Source: Comamonadaceae bacterium
GTDB lineage: Bacteria > Pseudomonadota > Gammaproteobacteria > Burkholderiales > Burkholderiaceae_C
Reading direction: 5' to 3'
Assembly (NCBI GenBank): GCA_947447615.1
Contig: CANFJQ010000015.1
Span: 1 to 35,579 of the forward strand
DNA: 35,579 bases
Translations under genes and position numbers: made by a program
Shown: positions 1 through 7,728 of the stretch, piece by piece
How the letters are laid out: every line of letters begins with the position of its first letter
Numbering within the stretch: position 1 is the stretch's first letter
Notes under the pieces: model-generated
What the model was told of the DNA's origin: nothing
Seen by the model: only the letters and a program-made list of their open reading frames with translations
Database searches by the model: none

Positions 1-3000
1 ACGACGGCGCAAGTGGCGGTCTTGGAGACACGCGATGCGGCCAGCTTGAGCACTAGCAGCGTTGCCGCTTTGGGTACGGCGCAGATAGTGGCCTTGCGCA
101 CCGACCAGGCGCAATTCCTGGCTACGCAGCAAGTAGTGGCTCTGGGTACAGCCCAAGTGGTAGCGCTACGGACCGACCAGGCGCAAGCCCTGGCTACGCA
201 GCAAGTGGTAGCTTTGGGCACGGCGCAAGTGGTGGCCCTTGAGACGCAAGACTTTGCATCCCTTAGCACCAACAGCATCGCTGCTTTGCTCACAAGCCAG
301 GTAGCGGCCTTGACCAGTGCCGAAATTGTGGCCTTGCGCACCGACCAGGCCTTTGCTTTGATCACGCAGCAGGTGGTGGCTTTGGGCACGGCGCAGATTG
401 CAGCTTTGGAGACGGCGGACATCTCGGCCATTAGCACGCGCAGCATTGCGGCCTTGGGTACGGCACAGATATTTGCGATCACCACGGCGCAGTCGCAGTC
501 CTTTGCCACGCAGCAGATCGTGGCCTTGGGCACCTCACAGATTGCAGCGCTAGAGACTCCGCAAGATGCGGTGGCGTTGTCGACCAACAGCATCGCTGCC
601 TTGCTGACAGCACAGGTAGTGGCCTTGACGACTACGCAAGCAGCGTCGCTGACCACTGCCCAGGCCTTTGCCTTGACCACGGCGCAGCTCGTGGGTATGG
701 AGACGCAAGACTTTGCAGCGCTAAACACCAGTTCCATTGCGGCGTTGCGGACACTGCAAGTGGTGGCTTTGACCACTGCGGACATCATCGCTTTGCGTAC
801 TGACCAAGCGCAAGCTTTTGCAACCCAGCAAGCCTTTGCCTTGACAACGGCGCAGTTTGTAGCGATGGAGACGCAAGACTTTGCGTCCCTCAATACAAAC
901 TCGGTTGTAGCCTTGCAGACGGCACAGCTAGTTGCATTGACGACGGCAGAGATCGTGGCCTTGACCAGTGCGCAGGCGCAAAGCCTGGCCACGCAGCAAG
1001 TCTTTGCACTGACCACAGCGCAGCTGGTGGCCTTGGAGACGCAAGACTTTGTGGCCCTGGTGACGGCCAACATCGTGGCCTTGCAGACGGCGCAGATTGC
1101 GGCCATTGCCACGGCGCAGGCCCAAGCCTTGCTCAGTGCGCAGGCTACTGCATTGATTACGCAGCAAGTCGCTGCCATCGTGACGGCGGACATTGCGGCC
1201 TTGACGACCGTGGTGGTGGCCAGCCTGAGCAGTGCCCAAGTGGTGGCCTTACGCACAGATCAGGCATTGGCCTTGACGACACAGCAGGCGGTGGCCCTGA
1301 CGACGGCGCAGCTCTTGGCGATGGAGACGCAAGACTTTGCGTCCCTGAGCACCGCATCGATAGCGGCCTTGGCGACCTACACGGTATCGGTGTTGAGCAG
1401 CGCCGACATCATTGCCCTGAGCACGGCGCAGGCGCAGGCGATTACGACGCAGCAGGCCTATGCTTTGACGACAGCGCAAGTGGCGGTCTTGGAGACACGC
1501 GATGCGGCCAGCTTGAGCACCAACAGCCTAGCGGCCTTGACTAGCGACCAGATCGTGGCCTTGCGCACGGACCAGGCGCTGGCCTTGACGACTGCGCAGG
1601 CGGTAGCCTTGACTACACCACAGCTGGCAGCCCTGGAGACGCAAGACTTTGTATCTCTGTCCACTAACAGCATGGCCGCCTTGCTCATCAGCCAAGTGGT
1701 GGCTTTCACCACCGCGCAAGCAGCGGCGCTGACCAGTGCCCAAGCCTTTGCCTTGACTACAGCCCAACTGCTGGGCATGGAGACGCGAGACTTTGCTTCG
1801 CTCAACACAAGCGCGGTTGCCGCGTTGCGGACGCTACAGGTAGTGGCGCTGACCAGCGACTACATCATTGCCTTGCGTACCGACCAGGCGCAGGCTTTGG
1901 TAACGCAACAGGTCTTTGCGCTGACAGCAGCGCAATTGGCGGCGATGGAGACGGCTGACTTTGCATCAATCAATACCAGCGCTATTGCCGCATTGCAGGC
2001 TGCGCAAGTGAGCACCTTGACCAGTGCTGACATCATTGCTTTGCGTACCGACCAGGCGCAGGCTTTGACGACACAGCAGGCAGTAGCATTGACGACCGCG
2101 CAACTCCTGGCCATGGAGACGCAAGACTTTGCGTCCCTTTCGACCAACAGCATCGCCGCCTTGCTAACGGCGCAGGTGGCAGGTTTGAGTAGCGCTGCAG
2201 TCATCGCCTTGCGCACCGACCAAGCCTTTGCTTTCACGACGCAACAGGTGGTGGCCTTGGATACGTCGCAGGTAGCTGCTTTGGAGACAGCGGACATCTC
2301 CGCCATCAGTACGCGCAGCATGGCCGCACTGGACACGGCGCAGATATTTGCGATCACGACGGCGCAGGCGCAAAGTCTTGCGACCCAGCAGGTAGTGGCC
2401 TTGGGCACATCACAAATTGCAGCGCTGGAGACGCCGCAAGACGCGGTAGCGTTGTCGACCAACAGCATTGCCGCCTTGCTGACCAGCCAGGTGGTGGCCT
2501 TGACAACTACGCAGGCAGCGTCGCTGACTACTGCCCAGGTCTTTGCGTTGACGACGGCGCAGTTGGTGGGCATGGAGACGGCAGACTTTGCGGCGATTAA
2601 AACCAGCGCGATTGCAGCGTTGCGGACACTGCAAGTAGTGGCACTGACCAGCGCGGACATCATTGCCTTGCGCACCGACCAGGCGCAAGCCTTAGCAACG
2701 CAGCAGGTCTTTGCATTGACTTCAGCCCAATTGGTGGCGATGGAGACGCAAGACTTTGCATCCATAAATACCAGCTCCATCGCTGCATTGCAGGCTGCGC
2801 AAGTGAGCGCTTTGACCAGTGCCGACGTCATCGCCCTGCGTACCGACCAGGCGCAAGCTTTGACGACGCAGCAGGCAGTGGCGATGACGACGGCCCAAGT
2901 TTTGGCGATGCAGACGCAAGACTTCGCAGCGCTGAGCACAGCAGCTATCCAGGCTTTGGCGACCTATACGGTTTCCGTGCTGACAACCGCTGAGATCATG

Positions 3001-4785
3001 GCCTTGCGTACGGATCAGGCCTATGCCTTGCGCAGTGACCAGACCTTTGCTTTGGCGACTGCGCAATTGGTGGCCTTGGAGACACAAGACTTTGCGGCCA
3101 TCAGCACGGCCGGCATTGCCGCGCTACGGACGCTGCAAATCGCTGCGTTGACCACCGCCGAGATCATGGCCTTTAGCAGTACCCAGACTGCGGCGCTGAT
3201 TTCACAGCAAGTATTCGCTATGGGTACATCGCAGATAGCCGCCATGGAAGCAACAGACTTTGCCGCCTTGAGCAGCGACAGTGTGATGAACCTGCAGACC
3301 AACCAGATCGTGGCCTTGACCACCGCAGACCTGGCGGCATTGGTGACATCCCAAGCGGTGGCTTTGATGACGAAGCAAATCGTGGCCTTGGAGACTTCGG
3401 ATTTGGCGGCGATCAATACCAGTAGCTTTGCAGCGCTGCTGACTTCGCAAATCGCGGCCCTGACTACGTCGCAAATTGCCACACTGACGACAGCCGAAAT
3501 GCGCGCCATGACTACGACGCAAATGCAGGGCATGACGACCAACGACATCGCGGCCTTGTCCACCACGCAGGTGGCGGCACTGACTACCTGCGGATTTACT
3601 GCGCTGCAAACCCAGGCCTTGAGCGCCAACGCCAAACTGGTCTATACGCCTATCGTGCTGGACTTGAACGGCAATGGCATCACGACCCTGGCGATGGCCG
3701 ATGGCGTGCAGTTCGACTTGTTGGCCAGCGGTCAGCCAGTGCAGACTGGTTGGGTCGCGCCAAGCGATGGCTTATTGGTGCGTGACCTCAATGCCGATGG
3801 AACGATTAACAACGGTACCGAGTTGTTTGGTAATGCCACGGTGCTGGCCGACGGCAGCACAGCGACCGATGGTTACCAAGCCCTGGCCGAGCTCGACAGC
3901 AACCATGACGGCGTGATCAGTAGCGCCGATGCGGCTTACAGCCAGCTGGGCGTTTGGGTCGATGCCAATTCAGACGGTATCAGCGAAGCCGGTGAGGTTC
4001 AAAGCCTGACTGCGCTGGGTATCACTGAAATATCGGTGACGGCGCAGGTCACCGACACCCAGGACCATGGCAATACCATCGGTTTGACATCCAGTTACCA
4101 AACTGCGGACGGCGTGAGCCATCTGGCAGGTGACGTGTGGTTTGCCGCGCAGGATGCAGCCAGCTATGCGGCATTGAGCGCACTGAACACGGCAGCTGTG
4201 GCAGCTTTGCGTACCGATCAGCTCAGTGCCTTGAGCACCGTGCAAGTACAAGCACTGACCACCGGGGAATTGGCGGCATTGCAAACCCAAGCTGTGTCTG
4301 CCTTGGGCGGTACGGATGGATTGCCATCTATGGTCGCAGAATCAGTGAGGTCCGCCAGTGCCTATGTGGCGCAGGCGGCGGTCGCTAGCGACCAGGCTAC
4401 TAATGAGCCATCCCAAGACGCAGCGGTGGCGCTAGCGTTAGCGACTGGTTTGGCGCAGCGTACCAGCGCCTTGGCGCAAGCCATCGGCACTTTTGACGCA
4501 GCGGGCGGGCCGCGCGGCGTGGCCACACCAAGCCTGAATGCGCCAGTGGATTCTTACAGTGCCACCATGCGCTCGGCCAGCTTGGCGGTTGGCAATTTGG
4601 TCGATCAAATGCGCAGCTTTGAAACCCAAGCCACAAGCGCCGGCGCAGTACAGGCTGGCATGGGGACCGCGCCGCCGTCTGCCTTGACAGCGATGCAAGT
4701 GGCGCCCATAGGTATGTTGGACCCCTTGAAGCCGACAGCGACCAACGACTTTGCCAATCTCTCGGGCATTGACTTCAAGCGCTAG
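1..4785 (+). CDS. Giant octapeptide-repeat protein with calcium-binding domain (5' end missing)
   Basis: The frame is open from base 1, so the gene begins left of the window; the GTG at 13 is an ordinary valine codon inside a repeat. The visible 1594 residues hold about 150 octads of the form [AV]AL-x-T-x-Q-[VIA] (to about residue 1200). Next come four DxNxDG-type loops (DLNGNG, DLNADG, DSNHDG, DANSDG; about residues 1214-1350), as in the calcium-binding regions of large RTX/FrpC-like secreted proteins. A second block of about six octads (about 1388-1435) and a unique Ala/Ser-rich tail ending in IDFKR follow. I see only one cysteine and very few Lys, Pro or Trp in the repeats. No RTX nonapeptides are visible. 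A surface or type I-secreted role is inferred from composition and domain type only; the N-terminus, which would settle this, is missing. It converges on the glycosylation island. Confidence 0.85.
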   Translation, partial: TTAQVAVLETRDAASLSTSSVAALGTAQIVALRTDQAQFLATQQVVALGTAQVVALRTDQAQALATQQVVALGTAQVVALETQDFASLSTNSIAALLTSQVAALTSAEIVALRTDQAFALITQQVVALGTAQIAALETADISAISTRSIAALGTAQIFAITTAQSQSFATQQIVALGTSQIAALETPQDAVALSTNSIAALLTAQVVALTTTQAASLTTAQAFALTTAQLVGMETQDFAALNTSSIAALRTLQVVALTTADIIALRTDQAQAFATQQAFALTTAQFVAMETQDFASLNTNSVVALQTAQLVALTTAEIVALTSAQAQSLATQQVFALTTAQLVALETQDFVALVTANIVALQTAQIAAIATAQAQALLSAQATALITQQVAAIVTADIAALTTVVVASLSSAQVVALRTDQALALTTQQAVALTTAQLLAMETQDFASLSTASIAALATYTVSVLSSADIIALSTAQAQAITTQQAYALTTAQVAVLETRDAASLSTNSLAALTSDQIVALRTDQALALTTAQAVALTTPQLAALETQDFVSLSTNSMAALLISQVVAFTTAQAAALTSAQAFALTTAQLLGMETRDFASLNTSAVAALRTLQVVALTSDYIIALRTDQAQALVTQQVFALTAAQLAAMETADFASINTSAIAALQAAQVSTLTSADIIALRTDQAQALTTQQAVALTTAQLLAMETQDFASLSTNSIAALLTAQVAGLSSAAVIALRTDQAFAFTTQQVVALDTSQVAALETADISAISTRSMAALDTAQIFAITTAQAQSLATQQVVALGTSQIAALETPQDAVALSTNSIAALLTSQVVALTTTQAASLTTAQVFALTTAQLVGMETADFAAIKTSAIAALRTLQVVALTSADIIALRTDQAQALATQQVFALTSAQLVAMETQDFASINTSSIAALQAAQVSALTSADVIALRTDQAQALTTQQAVAMTTAQVLAMQTQDFAALSTAAIQALATYTVSVLTTAEIMALRTDQAYALRSDQTFALATAQLVALETQDFAAISTAGIAALRTLQIAALTTAEIMAFSSTQTAALISQQVFAMGTSQIAAMEATDFAALSSDSVMNLQTNQIVALTTADLAALVTSQAVALMTKQIVALETSDLAAINTSSFAALLTSQIAALTTSQIATLTTAEMRAMTTTQMQGMTTNDIAALSTTQVAALTTCGFTALQTQALSANAKLVYTPIVLDLNGNGITTLAMADGVQFDLLASGQPVQTGWVAPSDGLLVRDLNADGTINNGTELFGNATVLADGSTATDGYQALAELDSNHDGVISSADAAYSQLGVWVDANSDGISEAGEVQSLTALGITEISVTAQVTDTQDHGNTIGLTSSYQTADGVSHLAGDVWFAAQDAASYAALSALNTAAVAALRTDQLSALSTVQVQALTTGELAALQTQAVSALGGTDGLPSMVAESVRSASAYVAQAAVASDQATNEPSQDAAVALALATGLAQRTSALAQAIGTFDAAGGPRGVATPSLNAPVDSYSATMRSASLAVGNLVDQMRSFETQATSAGAVQAGMGTAPPSALTAMQVAPIGMLDPLKPTATNDFANLSGIDFKR
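190..1000 (+). repeat. Long internal duplication, copy A (partner near 2065-2875)
   Basis: Matching landmarks lie exactly 1875 bp apart: ETQDFASLSTNS at 241 and 2116, RTDQAFA at 334 and 2209, and the register-slipped ETPQDAVALST at 553 and 2428. The offset is 78 octads plus one residue, as expected if each period carries one slip. Identity is high but clearly below 100 percent. The boundaries are approximate because the flanks are also repeats. Confidence 0.7.
2065..2875 (+). repeat. Long internal duplication, copy B
   Basis: This is the partner of the block near 190-1000 with a constant 1875-bp offset. It shares the ETADISAISTRS, IFAITTAQ, ETPQDAVALST and RTLQVVALT landmarks in the same order. 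A third, related but unslipped block lies near 1635-2160. Confidence 0.7.
4163..4306 (+). repeat. Second, short octad block after the calcium-binding domain
   Basis: About six octads (LNTAAVAA, LRTDQLSA, LSTVQVQA, LTTGELAA and neighbours) reappear after the DxNxDG domain. The calcium-binding domain is therefore inserted within the octad region and does not simply follow it. Confidence 0.75.
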
Positions 4786-4865
4786 CCCCGGTGAGCAAAG
4801 GGATCGGCGGAGGCGACCAGCTAGCCTATAACGCTGCCAACCGAAGAGCCAAGCAGCGGGGCTAG
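4782..4865. other. Separated inverted repeat between convergent genes
   Basis: CTAGCCCCG (4782-4790, overlapping the stop codon of the repeat gene) is the exact reverse complement of CGGGGCTAG (4857-4865). The loop of 66 nt is long and no T-tract follows either arm. It may be a weak transcription barrier between the convergent genes or chance. Confidence 0.3.
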
Positions 4866-4906
4866 TGCGCTACGCGCCTGCCTTGTTTGGTACTGGCGTA
4901 AGTGGC

Positions 4907-5713
4907 TCAGACTGGCGGTGGGGCTCCATACCACTGCGGCGGAAGCACCAATTCATCGCGGCTGCGGTAACAGGCATTGTCCAGCGGGTGGGGGAATTCT
5001 CGGCAGAAGTCCAAAGCGGGCGAGCGGTCCCTGCGCAACAAGGTGATTTCAAAAAATTGCGGTGCCGCAAACCCGTTGAGATTGAGCAAAGCGCCGTGGT
5101 TATTGGGATGGTTGTGTACCACATAAAAATCAGCCAGGACTTTTTCAAACATGGCTTCTACGGTATTAAAAAACAGCGGATGCGCCCAGCATTCGACATA
5201 GTGGATTTCCAGTACGATGATGCGAAAACGCCGGAGCAATTCTTGTGGCGTGGCCAAGAGGGTCAGGTACTCGCCACCTTCAATATCCATTTGCAATAAA
5301 AAATCATGCTCTAGCTGGTATTCAGCCTGGCTTTTTACCCATGCTTCCAAGGTAATGTGTATTGGGTTGTTATTGGGCCCCAGGAATTTTTTGATAAAGG
5401 ACTTGGGCTGGAAATTAGCGGGTGGCCCATCGACCGAATAGTCGGCAAGGTGCGAGCCGATGCCGGTTTTTTGCAGCAAGTCCAGTTCAAAGCTCGAGTT
5501 CACCTCCACGCCGGGCGAAAAGCAAGCGGAAATACCGCTTAAATCATCGGGCACCAAATAGCCGCCATCGTGTGCGCTGCCGATGCGAATCAGGGGAAAG
5601 CGCGTCTGGACAGGGCGCATGGCCTGGGCCAATTGCAGCAATCGCTGGGTAGGGGTGGCGTTTTCGACGTAGACGCCGTTTTGGTACAAGGCCAGGGATT
5701 TAATCGGTTCCAA
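4907..5713 (-). CDS. FkbM-type SAM-dependent methyltransferase (paralogue 1)
   Basis: This 268-residue protein belongs to the FkbM-like methyltransferase group, which O-methylates sugars or other small acceptors. Visible landmarks are IRIGSAHDGGYLVPDDL, SPGVEVNSSFE (an altered SAM-binding region), LLQMDIEGGEYLTL and a histidine-rich HNHPNNHG segment near the C-terminus. It is clearly paralogous to the gene at 6912-7715, from which it is separated by a GT4 gene. The start is TTG, supported by GGAG six bases upstream and by an in-frame TAG two codons before it. It is the last gene of the minus-strand glycan run and ends convergently with the giant repeat gene. The acceptor is unknown. Confidence 0.8.
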   Translation of the reverse strand: MEPIKSLALYQNGVYVENATPTQRLLQLAQAMRPVQTRFPLIRIGSAHDGGYLVPDDLSGISACFSPGVEVNSSFELDLLQKTGIGSHLADYSVDGPPANFQPKSFIKKFLGPNNNPIHITLEAWVKSQAEYQLEHDFLLQMDIEGGEYLTLLATPQELLRRFRIIVLEIHYVECWAHPLFFNTVEAMFEKVLADFYVVHNHPNNHGALLNLNGFAAPQFFEITLLRRDRSPALDFCREFPHPLDNACYRSRDELVLPPQWYGAPPPV

Positions 5714-5782
5714 GGGCTACTCCGCTTTGCATTTGATCATGATGGTGGTGTTCAGGTACAGATGCCAAGAGCTAATGCGAAA

Positions 5783-6889
5783 TCAGCTTGCGCGCGGCGC
5801 CAAGGTGCGATTTGCAGCTGGCCCCAACGCTTGAAGGAACTGTAGTATTTTGTCCGCCGTGCGGTCCCAGCAATAGTGCTGGCGCACATAGTCGGAGCCG
5901 CCCAAACCTGAGGCACCGGGCAGGGCGGCAGCCGCCAAAATGCGCTGCGCCATATCTTCAACATCCGGATAGGCCCATTGCCCATAATCGCCATCGCTAT
6001 GCCCCACGGCATCTTTGAAAGCTTGGCAGTCCACTGGGGCGAGGGTGGTTTTGATAATCTCAGCCTCCGTCAGGAAACCCAGGTATTCGGAGTGGCCGCC
6101 AAAGCGTGTGCTGATGCATGGCACACCGCAGGCGATGGCTTCAATCAGCGGCAGGCTCCAGCCTTCGCAGCGCGAGGGATGCAAAAAATAGTCCGCCGAG
6201 TAATACAGCATACGCATTTGTTCGCGCGAAAAATTGCCGGTATAGACCACGATATTGAATTGGCTTTGGTATTGCTGCACCAGTTGGATGAACTCGGGGT
6301 GGAGCACGGCGTTGGTGCCGTTGATCCAGTCGGACTTGGTGAGCAACTCTAGTTGTGCGCCTTGCGCCACAGCGATACGCAGTGCCTCAAAGGCTTCGCG
6401 GTAGCCTTTTTTTTGCTCGTATTTACCCACCATCAGAAATTTGGTTTTGCCAACTGGCGCCGCGGGCGGCTTGCCGTAGGGGTTGTAAAACTTGGGGTCC
6501 ACGCCTTCGGGTACTACAAAAATTTTGCTGCCATCCATGCCGCGCTCGAGCAGGATGTCGCGGCCCCAGTGGCTGGTGGCGAATACATAGTGAAAACTTT
6601 CCAACCACTGCTCATAGCCGGGGTTGGGACGGCTGGCGTCGAACACGCACCAGTAAATCTTGGTTCCCTTCAGGTTGTTGGCATACACCTCGGGGAAAAA
6701 GAAGATATTGACGTCGCTGTCCATGCTGTCAGACACCGCTGCCTGCACTTCGTCAATGTAGTTGTGCTTGATCAGCTGCACCTGGATCGCTTCAAATTGG
6801 AAGGCCTGCAAGGCTTTCACCGTTTGGGAGCAATGGGTCCCGACGCCGGTGGGGCTGTCAACGCCAAAAAAGCGGATACGTGGAAACAT
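5783..6889 (-). CDS. GT4-family (GT-B fold) glycosyltransferase
   Basis: The 368-residue protein has the usual two-domain GT-B layout. The C-terminal half carries HPSRCEGWSLPLIEAIACG, the EX7E signature of GT4/GT1-type retaining transferases that binds the nucleotide-sugar, followed by GVPCISTRFGGHSEYL. VVPEGVDPKFYNP at mid-protein marks the linker and start of the second domain. Such cytoplasmic enzymes transfer a sugar from NDP- or GDP-sugar to a glycan or protein-linked acceptor; the specificity cannot be read here. It lies 22 bp downstream of paralogue 2 of the FkbM pair and 69 bp upstream of paralogue 1. The ATG has no obvious ribosome-binding site, which would fit translation within an operon. 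Confidence 0.88.
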   Translation of the reverse strand: MFPRIRFFGVDSPTGVGTHCSQTVKALQAFQFEAIQVQLIKHNYIDEVQAAVSDSMDSDVNIFFFPEVYANNLKGTKIYWCVFDASRPNPGYEQWLESFHYVFATSHWGRDILLERGMDGSKIFVVPEGVDPKFYNPYGKPPAAPVGKTKFLMVGKYEQKKGYREAFEALRIAVAQGAQLELLTKSDWINGTNAVLHPEFIQLVQQYQSQFNIVVYTGNFSREQMRMLYYSADYFLHPSRCEGWSLPLIEAIACGVPCISTRFGGHSEYLGFLTEAEIIKTTLAPVDCQAFKDAVGHSDGDYGQWAYPDVEDMAQRILAAAALPGASGLGGSDYVRQHYCWDRTADKILQFLQALGPAANRTLAPRAS

Positions 6890-6901
6890 GCGGAACTTGA
6901 T

Positions 6902-6915
6902 CTAAATCGATTTAG
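6902..6915. other. Perfect 14-bp palindrome at the end of an FkbM gene
   Basis: CTAAATCGATTTAG equals its own reverse complement and spans the TAA stop of the FkbM gene, in the 22-bp gap before the GT4 gene. It may act as a small hairpin or a protein site, or be chance; no T-tract follows. Confidence 0.3.
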
Positions 6916-7715
6916 CTGCGCACGCGTGGCACCCAGCATTGGCCCCAGTCCAGGGGTGGCATATTGTTGACGTTGGGAAAGTCCAGCGGATGCGGGGTGG
7001 CAGCGATGGCGCCAGGCGCGGCGCGGCTGCGGCTCAGCAAAGTGAGCTCGAAAATACGCGGTGCGACAAAACCATTCATATCCACCAGGCCCATAGCGTT
7101 ATTGGGGTGGCTGTGGACGATAAAGTGCGAACGAAGCAGTTTGGTGAAAGTGGCTTCCACGATGTTGAGGAAGTCTCCATGGCCCCAGCTCTCTACCGAA
7201 TGGAACTCGATGACCATGATGCGAAACTTGGCGAGTACGCTGGACGGGCAGGCCAGAAGGGTTTCGTATTCAGCGCCTTCCACGTCCATTTGCAAAATCA
7301 ATTCGTCATTTTTGGCATGCGGTTCAAACTGAGTAACCCAGTCTTCTAAGGCCACATGGTGGCCTGCTGTATTGCCGCCCACAAATTTTTTGACAAAGGA
7401 CAGGGCCTGCAAACCATCGGGCACCTTGTCAACACTGTAGTCGGCTAGATGCGAACCGATACCGCGCTTGAGCAAGTCGGTTTCAAAGGTCGCAAAGGTA
7501 TCGACACCAGGAGAAAAGCAGGCTTTGATGTCTTGTAAATCGTCTGGCACCAAGTAACCGCCATCGGCCGCTGAACCCATGCGCACCAAGGGAAATTGCG
7601 ACTGCTGCGGGTGCAGCTTTTGCGCCAGCGCATCCAAACGGCTGGTCGGCGGCATGGGATCGACAAATATGCCTTGCGAAAACATGTCGTAGCGAAAATG
7701 GCCAGGTGCTTGCAT
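6912..7715 (-). CDS. FkbM-type SAM-dependent methyltransferase (paralogue 2)
   Basis: This 267-residue protein is colinear with the product of 4907-5713 over its whole length: VRMGSAADGGYLVPDDL, FSPGVDTFATFE, IGSHLADYSVD, LQMDVEGAEYETLLA and the VHSHPNNAMG segment all have counterparts. It is therefore predicted to be a cytoplasmic methyltransferase acting on a sugar or related acceptor. The ATG lies 13 bp after the stop of the upstream FkbM gene; the ribosome-binding site is weak (GAAAG), which fits translational coupling. The pair probably arose by tandem duplication, with the GT4 gene now between them. Confidence 0.8.
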   Translation of the reverse strand: MQAPGHFRYDMFSQGIFVDPMPPTSRLDALAQKLHPQQSQFPLVRMGSAADGGYLVPDDLQDIKACFSPGVDTFATFETDLLKRGIGSHLADYSVDKVPDGLQALSFVKKFVGGNTAGHHVALEDWVTQFEPHAKNDELILQMDVEGAEYETLLACPSSVLAKFRIMVIEFHSVESWGHGDFLNIVEATFTKLLRSHFIVHSHPNNAMGLVDMNGFVAPRIFELTLLSRSRAAPGAIAATPHPLDFPNVNNMPPLDWGQCWVPRVRS

Positions 7716-7728
7716 GGGGCGCTTTCAA

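Larger units (their letters stand above)
1..3620 (+). repeat. 24-bp coding repeat array (about 150 octads) with 168-bp super-repeat
   Basis: The DNA repeats every 24 bp, encoding one octad. A marked octad containing ETQDF (DNA core gagacgcaagacttt) recurs; between 699, 867 and 1035 the spacing is exactly 168 bp, that is 7 octads or 56 residues, while other intervals are longer. Synonymous differences between copies are frequent, so the array is diverged at DNA level while the peptide is conserved. One-residue slips (ETPQD in place of ETQD) break the octad register near 553 and 2428. Confidence 0.9.

Noticed and set aside
13-15. GTG at 13 as the true start of the giant gene (as in the track)
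   Set aside because: The frame is open to base 1 and the preceding four codons (TTAQ) are part of an octad, so the start is outside the window.
1860-2939. A 359-residue minus-strand ORF and many other antisense ORFs within the repeat gene
   Set aside because: They are mirror images of the 24-bp repeat; codon choice in the octads avoids antisense stops. The antisense peptides show only the same 8-residue period and no signals for expression.
1-3620. Resemblance of LTTAQVVAL octads to TAL-effector repeats (LTPEQVVAIAS)
   Set aside because: The similarity covers only a helix-start motif. The period is 8, not 33-35 residues, and there is no base-specifying position, so DNA binding is not supported.
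1-3620. CRISPR-like regular repeats
   Set aside because: There are no spacers of unique sequence; the periodicity is continuous, in frame and coding.
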